Source of the DNA: Choanephora cucurbitarum
Lineage: Eukaryota > Mucoromycota > Mucoromycetes > Mucorales > Choanephoraceae
DNA length: 64,000 nucleotides
Direction of reading: 5' to 3'
Assembly (NCBI GenBank): GCA_025331435.1
Contig: JAIWNI010000048.1
Location: 124,001-188,000 of the forward strand
Below, piece after piece: positions 57,042 through 64,000 of this stretch. Below the pieces are notes generated by a model that was not told the DNA's origin, did not search any database, and saw nothing but the letters and a program-made list of their open reading frames with translations. Position numbers and translations under genes: made by a program. The stretch's first letter is position 1. Every line of letters begins with the position of its first letter.

Positions 57042-57720
57042 CTTTGCTTTGGCAAGCTGGTTATTGTGGTGGGTACGACCTACAATTTGGATTTCTTGTG
57101 TCATCTTTTCTTTCTCTTTTTTTTTTTCTTTTTTTTTCCCAGTGTGCAATCTATCTCGGGAAATGGTGTATGACTCTTTTTAATTAGAGAAGAATTCTTA
57201 TACTGTTGTTAGCAAAGGTGAATAGCATAGTCTCTTTATCTTCTCAGAAACTGCAGGCGATCCTTGGCTCATTTTGTTTGGTTACAAGGACTTTGCTTAA
57301 TTACACAAATTACAAAGTGTTTCAAAAAAAAAAAACCCCCTCTTACTACTACACCTCATAGAAAGCGAGAAAGAGAGATCTTCGAGAATGCATTTGGGAA
57401 TGCGATTTCTGTCTCTTGTTTATAAGCTATATATGTTAACGCACGAAATTAATGCTGTATGAAAACAGGTACTAATTAATTTGATTGAGTCATTTCCTTG
57501 TTCGTCACACCAAATAGCTCTAAAATGACAAATCTTAGCAAAGAAAAAAGAAAAAGAAAAAACTTTATTTCATGCTAGCAAGTTAGCTCGATCAAGCAAA
57601 TTCTATTTTTCTTTCTTCGAGCCCGTGCAGACCAGACTTTTGACCTTTTATGGCAACCAACAAGGTTGCTGTCGATGCATGCCAAAACAATCGAATCATG
57701 ATCTATTTCGTAATGCAACT

Positions 57721-57723
<3 letters not shown>

Positions 57724-57763
<40 letters not shown>
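57724..57763. repeat. 40-base T homopolymer
   Basis: Forty consecutive T; the left-arm counterpart is a 27-base A run (53927-53953). Such tracts are also prone to sequencing error. Confidence 0.85.
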
Positions 57764-57768
<5 letters not shown>

Positions 57769-58257
57769 ATTTCTCTTTTGCCTTCATCTCCTATTATCTT
57801 GTCTCATCGATCTTTCCTAGTCTCTCACCTCTTCTCTCCCCCTTCTCTTCTCTTCCCTCTCCCCCCCCCCAAATTACACTATTCTCTTTATGTACACACA
57901 CACACACTTACATTTGTACACTATTAAGCTTTTTTTTTTTCGTCTCCGTCTCTTTCTTCCCCCCCCCCCCCTTCTCTCCTCCTCGATCCTGCTTTTCTTT
58001 TTCTTTTTTTTTTTCATACAAGTTCGAGTAAGAAAAAAAAGGGGGTAAAGAAAAATAAAATAAAATAAAAGAGAGATAGACAGAGAGGGAAACAGGTATG
58101 ACAATCCCTTCTGTCGCATGAACGGCACATGATAAGCGAAAATGGCAACAAACAGTTACTGCTCATACAATGACTGTAAGGTCACACTGTGTTCATCCGT
58201 CTAGCTTTATTCTTTTTTTTTTCTGTCTATAATTTTGTGTTTCTATTTTTTTGGGCT

Positions 58258-58260
<3 letters not shown>

Positions 58261-58308
<48 letters not shown>
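58261..58308. repeat. (TTG)n run, expanded in the right arm
   Basis: About 16 TTG units; the left-arm counterpart near 53409-53429 has about seven. It creates a spurious poly-Val/Leu frame. Confidence 0.85.
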
Positions 58309-58443
58309 ACTGCTATTATTGTTAATTCAGATAATGTCATTATGTCTCGTATTGTGTTGCATTGTATTGTGTTGTGTTGTGTTGTGTTGTGTTGCATTGT
58401 GTTGTGTTGTGTTGTATCGCTTCAACCTATCCTATCCTATACC

Positions 58444-58735
58444 TCATGAAATAGAACTCAATCCAGGCCTAACGTAGGGCTGTTTCATGCACCAAATAGG
58501 AGAAGAACCAACAAAGAAAAAGGATCCCGCCAAAAAAAAAAAATGCCACAACAATCAGCAATTTCAAAGCAAGTCAAAGAACCACAACAAAAACAAACAA
58601 AGAAAAAGAAAACCAAAAGATCAATGAAAGGGCAGAGAAGAGGTAACAAAGGAAGAAGAAACAAAGAAAATCAGAACATAGTAAGATTAACCTGCTGTAT
58701 GTATGTGTGTATGTATATATATATATGTATGTATG

Positions 58736-58768
<33 letters not shown>

Positions 58769-59939
58769 GCTTTTGTCTTTCACTCGCTCTCTTGCTTGTG
58801 TATGTGCATCAGCAACATACCCATGGATACCTCACTTACCTGACAAAACCAATGTCCCAGCCGATCTGTCGTCTGGCTGCTACTGCTGTCTGCCTCTTCT
58901 CGCAAGAGTCGGTCCTTCATCTCCAGCACAATCTTCTCCATGGCCTCCAATGTGTATGATGTGCCCAGCTGCGCCCGAAGATCCGTATGAAGACGGAAAG
59001 CTGTATGGAATAGCTTGAACAGATGACCCTTGATGATAGCTGGCCTGGTTGCTGGCTTGACCTCTTTGCAGATCTCAAGGTACTCGAGAGCAATGTCGTA
59101 AGCCTTGGGTGGCGCTGCTGAGTGATTCGGATCAAACAGAGCCGGATTGTATAACACACCCTCTGCACTCATCACTCCGTCCACGCCTGTCTGCTCAAAG
59201 CAGGCTCGCAGGTCATCGTGGTACTGGATGTTGCCGTTGGCAATGACAGGGATATGCGTCACTGCTTCCTTGACAGCCTTGATCTTGGTCCAGTCGGCCA
59301 CTCCGGTGTGGTGTCCCTTTTGTTCGCGCAGTCGGCCGTGTACCGTGAGCAGTTGAGCACCTGCGTCTGCTAGCATGTGTGCATACTCTACTGTTCTTGA
59401 GATACTCTCAAACACTCTGATCTTGGCTGTCACTGGCACCTTGAGTTCTCGGTCAAGTGTGGATATCAGCTTGTGGATCAGCTCCCAGTCGTCTTGCAGG
59501 AATGAGCCGTACCGTCCCTTCTTGGCAATGTGCTGAGGGCATCCCAAGTTCAGGTCGACTGCTTCACAGTCATCCTCCACCATCTTGGCTGCTTGTAGCA
59601 GTATATCTGGATCATTGGCACAGAACTACAGTGCGAGAGTATAGAGAGTGCAAGTACAGAGTGCAAATACAGAGTGCAAGTACAGAGTGCAAGTACAGAG
59701 TGCAAGTACAGAGTGCAAATACAGAGTGCAAGTACAGAGTGCAAGTACAGAGTGCAAGTACAGAGTGCAAATACAGAGTGCAAGTACAGAGTGCAAGTAC
59801 AGAGTGCAAGTACAGAGTGCAAGTATAGGTTAGTGTCTATGTCTTTCTCTCTCACTATATACACATATATCATACCTGAACAACAAGCGGTCGGTCCTCT
59901 TTGCTGCTGGAACACTGATCGGCCCGATATTTGGGACCA
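58444..59939 (-). pseudogene. 5'-truncated second copy of DUS1
   Basis: Exon 1 remnant 59939-59876, exon 2 59625-58840 and exon 3 58479-58444 match the intact gene nearly base for base, with all splice sites kept and exon 2 still open. The first ~220 bases of exon 1 (start codon and residues 1-73, including the FMN-site segment VGPMVEQ) are missing; upstream DNA from 59940 on is unrelated. One change, Trp to Cys, occurs in the exon 1 remnant; the other coding differences seen are silent. It probably yields no functional enzyme unless a new start is used; the first in-frame ATG in exon 2 would remove the N-terminal part of the barrel. Confidence 0.88.
59646..59827. repeat. 13-bp minisatellite, 14 units, higher-order 4-unit pattern
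   Basis: Units of GAGTGCAAGTACA (14 x 13 = 182 bp). Every fourth unit (2, 6, 10) is the variant GAGTGCAAATACA, so the array has a 52-bp higher-order period. It lies in intron 1 of the truncated DUS1 copy. Confidence 0.95.
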
Positions 59940-60372
59940 TGGAACAGTCTAGCATTGAGGGGAGACAGCAGCCTAACTTTGTTTGATCATGGGGTTTGAT
60001 CGAAATGATAGCTAAAATACGTACAATGAAACAACAGTTGAAATAAACCAGTTGAACGATCTGAAACACAGATTAGCTTAGAATCGAGATTTTTATTTTT
60101 ATTTTAGAAAACAAGTTGAATTATAGTTTGCTCCTTAGAAAGTAATGCTAATTTAAAATAATAAACATAAGGATTTTTGCTCTTTTTTGGAAATGGAAAA
60201 ATCAGGAGTTTTTCATTTTGGGGGGTGAGAGAAGGAGAAAATGAAATTGTATTAATATGGAAATCAGGGAGAATTTGGGAAAAAGAAGGAGATAAATCAA
60301 ACTATAAAAACTTAAGCTTTTTCTAACCCTTTTTCTTTCATTTTCTTTTCATTGTTTCTTTGTATAATAACT
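59940..60372. other. Unique spacer right of the duplication
   Basis: AT-rich promoter-like DNA for the methyltransferase gene, with a T/C-rich leader ending CTTTGTATAATAACT before the ATG. No gene seen. A minus-strand frame (60069-59830) is not convincing. Confidence 0.45.
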
Positions 60373-62012
60373 ATGATTGGATCAAATAATTCCTCATTGC
60401 TCGAACAGCCTTCTTTTTTTCAAAAGATATTCAGAAAGAAATCACTTTCTAAACGTAGCATGCGTCCAATGTATACTGCTGATATGCTCACAGAATCCAA
60501 TTGGCACAACAGAAAACAACACACAAAGACATACAACATGAATAGCACACCTTCACTCAGTCCGTCTGCTTCATCTACTTCCTCCAACGCCTCATCCGCA
60601 GGTGTAGCCGATTCTGAATTTCCTGTACACCACGCCTATAGCACATGCGGAGATACCTCGGCAACAGCTCCTTTGCCACCAACACGCCCTAAGCGCCCAT
60701 TGAGTGCAGAAGTTTTAATTAAAATCATGGATAAGCGCCTCTTCAAAAAGAAACAACGCGAACTGCAACGAGCACAAGAAGAACAATGGATGCATTATCA
60801 GACACTTCGTACACCCAATGTATCTTCTGCTGCATCTTCGTCTTCATCTTCATCCTCTTCATCACCTCGTCTCAATGGACTAATTCATCTGAAACCATCT
60901 AGTTCAACACATAGCAGAAAACAAAGCCTCAAGAAGAAATTACGTAGCACGCCTAAAGATAATACAACAGTCAAAAAGATGGCCTCACACACGCCCATGG
61001 TGTCAACAAACACAAACAGTAACCATGATGTATTTCCATATGTCTTGACACAAGACAATGACGAACAAGACAGGATGGTTACACAGCACTACATTCTGCG
61101 TACCGCCTTCGGTGCTGACTACATGTCGCCCATTCGTACTCGACTGGAACAAGGCATCATCGTGCTTGATGTTGGCTGTGGACCTGGTACCTGGACAATG
61201 GAGATGGGCACAACATTTCCTAATTCTACCTTCATCGGAATCGATCAGGCCGCGTTCTTTCCAAAGGACATCAAGCCACGCAATTGCCATTTCCGAACAT
61301 GTGGTCCATTGCTTGTAGGACAACAGGGCAAAGAAGATTTAACACTTCCATTTCCCGATAACAGCATTGACTACATCTATCAAAGAGACATGAACTGGGG
61401 CTTAACTGCTCAGACATGGCAGCCCTTGTTACTGGAATACCAGCGTATCTTGAAACCTGGTGGCTGGATCGAATGCATGGAACCTGATCTCTCTACACAG
61501 AACAGTCTAGGAAATGAATGTGCCATGAACGATAAACGTATGTATCATTGAATAGCCTATATGATCTAGTATTAACAAAAACAACAGTCATCTCAGGCTT
61601 GGCTATGCGTCAACAAGATCCTTATGCAGTTCATCGGTTACCTACTGTCCTTGCTATCAATGGCTTTAGACAGGTAGAAAATATCTCTCAGACACTTCCT
61701 CTTGGTTGGGGTTCGTTTTATGATACTGCCAACAAGTCTACCTCTACTCTCTCTTCAACCAAGACAGCAAAACGATCAAGTCAGAGTAGTCATGCAGATG
61801 CTGAATCAAATCAAGAATGCTCTACATTTGCAAAGGCTGTATCAAGTCAATATCTGTATATGCTCAAATCTCTTAAGCCATGGTTATCTGATATAATGCA
61901 TATGAGTTCCCAGAAATATGATGCTTATATTGCAAGCTTACCAGAAGAATGGGTACGTGCTCGTACTTTTGTTAAATGGCATAGTATTATTGCTCAAAAG
62001 CCATTTGTGTAA
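60373..62012 (+). CDS. SAM-dependent methyltransferase (class I) with Ser-rich N-terminus
   Basis: Two exons (60373-61537 and 61597-62012) join in phase to 526 residues. The first ~220 residues are Ser/Thr/Lys-rich and disordered, including a 15-residue Ser stretch. The catalytic part starts near DNDEQDRMVTQHYILRTAFG. Motif I is IIVLDVGCGPGTWTMEMGTT, followed by TFIGIDQA (acidic loop at the end of strand 2), FPDNSIDYIYQRDM (motif II region) and RILKPGGWIECMEPDL (motif III). This matches the Methyltransf_25-like/LaeA-like class common in Mucoromycota. The substrate is unknown. The intron is 59 nt; an alternative nearer acceptor at 61569 would give an implausibly short 32-nt intron. The ATG at 60373 is the first in frame. 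Confidence 0.85.
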
Positions 62013-62150
62013 AAAAAAATCTTAATCGTTCATTCCCCCCCCCCATGATCATCATGTATATCTTCACTCCTCTTTTACTGACTGGATTTAACCACTCCTT
62101 TTATACATATATTTATTTATTTATTTATTTGAAATAAAAAAAACAATCTT
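62013..62150. other. Convergent 3' spacer
   Basis: Short spacer with a C9 run, (TTTA)n and AAATAAA near 62132-62138, a candidate polyadenylation signal for one of the convergent genes. Confidence 0.45.
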
Positions 62151-64000
62151 TCAAGCTGTAAATACTAAAACGATCATAGCCATATTCATCGGCCAATAGA
62201 CTGTGCAGACAAAAGTCAGAAACCATGATCGAACCACTTGATAGTCTGATAAGATGACACTCAAGATATTCACCAGACTCACATCTGGCATCAGAACAGA
62301 AAAGACACTAGCAAGACCTATAGGTGAAAGTAAGATCAACATAAACGTTTGTGCCGCTCTTAAACTGGTGCTTGATGTAGATCGAATAAAGCTATAGGGA
62401 ATCGATATCAATAGAGCGGTCATTACGCCCAAAGCGAAATTCAGGAGAGAAACTGTGGCGATAACAAGCGCGCTCCCGGCAAGACAAAACGATTTCAAAA
62501 TGGTTCCGTCGTGTTCAGGTGATTGTGCTCGTTTGACCCATGCGATAGACAACAAGGTGGTGATAAAGGCAACGATGCAGGATGCTCCAAACTGAACAAG
62601 TACTCTCTATGTAGGCTTAGTATAAACAAATTGATCATGCCCTATTTCATGTTATACCTCCTGCAATCCAAGAAAGTCAAGATAGCGTCTTCCAAAACTA
62701 GGTTGCATGATGTTTAAAATGACCAGGCCTGCAGCATGTGTGATAGTCAAGATGGTGAAGCCAAATACAGTATGGCGTTTCTCAAGAGAATAAGCAGGCG
62801 TCGATGAAGTCTCTTTCTGTAGGACAGGTTCCTTTGTGCCAAAGTAATAGAGGGAAAGTGACTGAAATATAAGGCCACATGCAAACAAAATGATGGGCGG
62901 CATATACTGGCTGATGGACACATAACGATTGGGTTGAGGCAATAGATAGAAAAAGAAGGACTGATGAAAGTGTTCTAATAGGTTATTTAGACTGCGGAAA
63001 GTAGACTCTACTAATCTATCGAAATCAATTAGCTTCATATCAAAGAATTCTATTGCTTTTACCTTCCAATACGACCAAATCCAAAGAGTTGGTTTAGATT
63101 TTCATGACCAACAATACCGTGAATAGTAACAGCATCAATTGTATAACTTTTTTATTATTATTATTATGATTATTATTTGGTATCAGCTTTTATATGGTAA
63201 AAGAAGTGGATAGACTTACCGGAGATACAAACCAGCTTCACTTGAAGGATGTCCCAGCACTAAATACTTCATACTTTGAAGCATTTGATACAAAGAACCT
63301 AAATACTGACTATAGGGAGAATCTTGAAATGGGTTCTTGTTGTTATCATGCAATGTAACATGAATGGGTGGATGAGTGACTGATGCGACAGTAACAATGG
63401 TATTAATCAAGTCTAAATTTGGAAGTTGTCCATTGACACCCTCTAGCATGATGTTAATGAGCCATTTCAAACAAGTGAAAGATACTATACCGAAAAAGAC
63501 ACCCAGACGCTCATAGTCTTGTGTACCCGGGAAATCAAGATGAACAACACCTTGAACAGCACCAGATCTAGGCATGACAACCAATTTACCTAAGAAGTAG
63601 AAAAAAAATGATCCATCATAACTTTTAAAGGGGTAAATTTGTTATAATTACCTTGTTCAGTTCCATGATAGGCATCCAACCAAGACTGTGTACCTAATTT
63701 CCCATGATCTGCAACTAATAAGATAATATCCTTTGCCCAATAAACATGTCTTTTGAATAATTTGGCTAGAGATAAAAGTGCTGCAATACCATTGGTGTTG
63801 TCTACAGTGCATGTTAGCTAAAGAACAACAAGAGCAGGCTTATATCTTACATTCACCAGTCCTTGATGTCCATGAGGCACTCAAAATCAAGGCTTCTTTA
63901 CCATCACTTCTAGGTGCTCTATTGATAGCATATGTATTGACACCCTAAACCCATTCTAAATCAATATTCTGTCATACCAAAAAAGAAAAGGTTCCTTCTT
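62151..64000 (-). CDS. GAA1: GPI transamidase subunit Gaa1 (5' part beyond window)
   Basis: Gaa1/GPAA1 is a multi-pass ER membrane subunit of the complex that attaches GPI anchors. The gene runs off the right edge; the window holds the C-terminal ~480 residues and the stop at 62151. Segments in order: GVNTYAINRAPRSDGKEALI, LSLAKLFKRHVYWAKDIILL, VADHGKLGTQSWLDAYHG, then VQGVVHLDFPGTQDYERLGV, LEGVNGQLPNLDLINTIVTV, SMKYLVLGHPSSEAGLYLR, GHENLNQLFGFGRIG, LVESTFRSLNNLLEHFHQSF, followed by several hydrophobic membrane helices up to the C-terminus. INGQLPNLDL and LGHP..GLYLR are typical Gaa1 signatures of the M28-like luminal domain. Introns are visible near 63045-63060, 63100-63215, 63590-63650, 62605-62650 and in the 63.8 kb region. 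It converges with the methyltransferase gene. Confidence 0.9.

Larger units (their letters stand above)
57042..59939 (-). repeat. Right arm of the large inverted duplication
   Basis: Reverse-complement copy of 51901-54641. It is ~157 bp longer: 130 bp come from ten extra minisatellite units, the rest from longer T, TTG and TA runs. Differences in unique sequence are very few (for example GTGG/GTGT in exon 1 and two silent changes in later exons). Confidence 0.93.

Noticed and set aside
58235..58477. Poly-Leu and poly-Val frames around the TTG and TGTTG repeats in both arms
   Set aside because: Pure products of triplet and pentamer repeats, present on either strand and in shifted frames.
58543..58700. 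Lys-rich frame [20 protein letters not shown] antisense to DUS1 intron 2
   Set aside because: Low-complexity antisense of a T-rich intron. No conserved domain, and the other arm has the same content in an intron.
59457..59952. Repeat-peptide frames with CKYRVQ-type units
   Set aside because: Translation of the 13-bp minisatellite, which cycles through frames; it lies in an intron of the DUS1 copy.
61538..61569. 32-nt intron in the methyltransferase gene
   Set aside because: An acceptor further on (61595-61596, CTCAG) gives a 59-nt intron in the same phase and a better protein, NDKRLAMRQQ.

Overview
The window is nuclear DNA of a filamentous fungus, most likely a Mucoromycota (Mucorales-type) species. 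The evidence is the AT-rich, homopolymer-rich spacers, many 45-75 nt introns with GTAAG-type donors and YAG acceptors, and the gene set: a CYP61/Erg5 P450, a Cdc11-type septin, an APSES regulator, a Ral-like GTPase, an AIG1-type GTPase, FAN1, and Mutator-like (MULE) relics that carry OTU-like domains. The species cannot be fixed from sequence alone. Exon joins were worked out by hand from splice sites, reading phase and family knowledge.

Layout, left to right. 0-5 kb: TIM22, a class V PLP enzyme and a DENND6-type Rab GEF. 7-10.6 kb: an unusual calponin-homology/kinase/C1 protein and a small secreted Kre9-like wall protein. 13-19.3 kb: a Ral-like GTPase, a complete FAN1 nuclease with a PCNA-box motif, ribosomal protein L35 and a StuA-like APSES factor. 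21-27 kb: an MIT-domain protein, a small unknown protein, tRNA-Leu(AAG) and an AIG1 GTPase. 29-31 kb: ERG5. 31-35 kb: a gene-poor spacer. 35-42.5 kb: MET6, YPT6/RAB6, a Cdc11-type septin and a mitochondrial PPR-like protein. 42.8-44.3 kb: a decayed MULE/OTU relic. 44.5-51 kb: an IF1-like peptide, MIX17/CHCHD2, the V-ATPase C subunit and a SART3-like HAT protein without RRMs. 51.7-60 kb: a large inverted duplication. 60.4-64 kb: a SAM methyltransferase and the 3' part of GAA1, cut by the window edge.

The most striking structure is the inverted duplication. Bases 51901-54641 and 57042-59939 are near-identical inverted arms of about 2.7-2.9 kb around a 2.4 kb centre holding a second MULE/OTU relic. 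The left arm belongs to an intact DUS1-type tRNA-dihydrouridine synthase gene. The right arm holds the same gene without most of exon 1. The arms differ almost only in simple-repeat lengths, including a 13-bp minisatellite of 4 versus 14 units, so the event is recent or the arms are being homogenised.

The genes are ordinary eukaryotic neighbours rather than an operon. Several share themes: vesicle traffic (DENND6, YPT6, V-ATPase C), mitochondria (TIM22, MIX17, IF1-like, PPR-like), and signalling or morphogenesis (kinase, Ral, septin, StuA-like). No clearly new multi-gene system is visible. The best novelty candidates are the CH-kinase-C1 protein with a Cys in its catalytic HRD motif, the PCNA-box FAN1, the RRM-less SART3-like protein and the inverted duplication.
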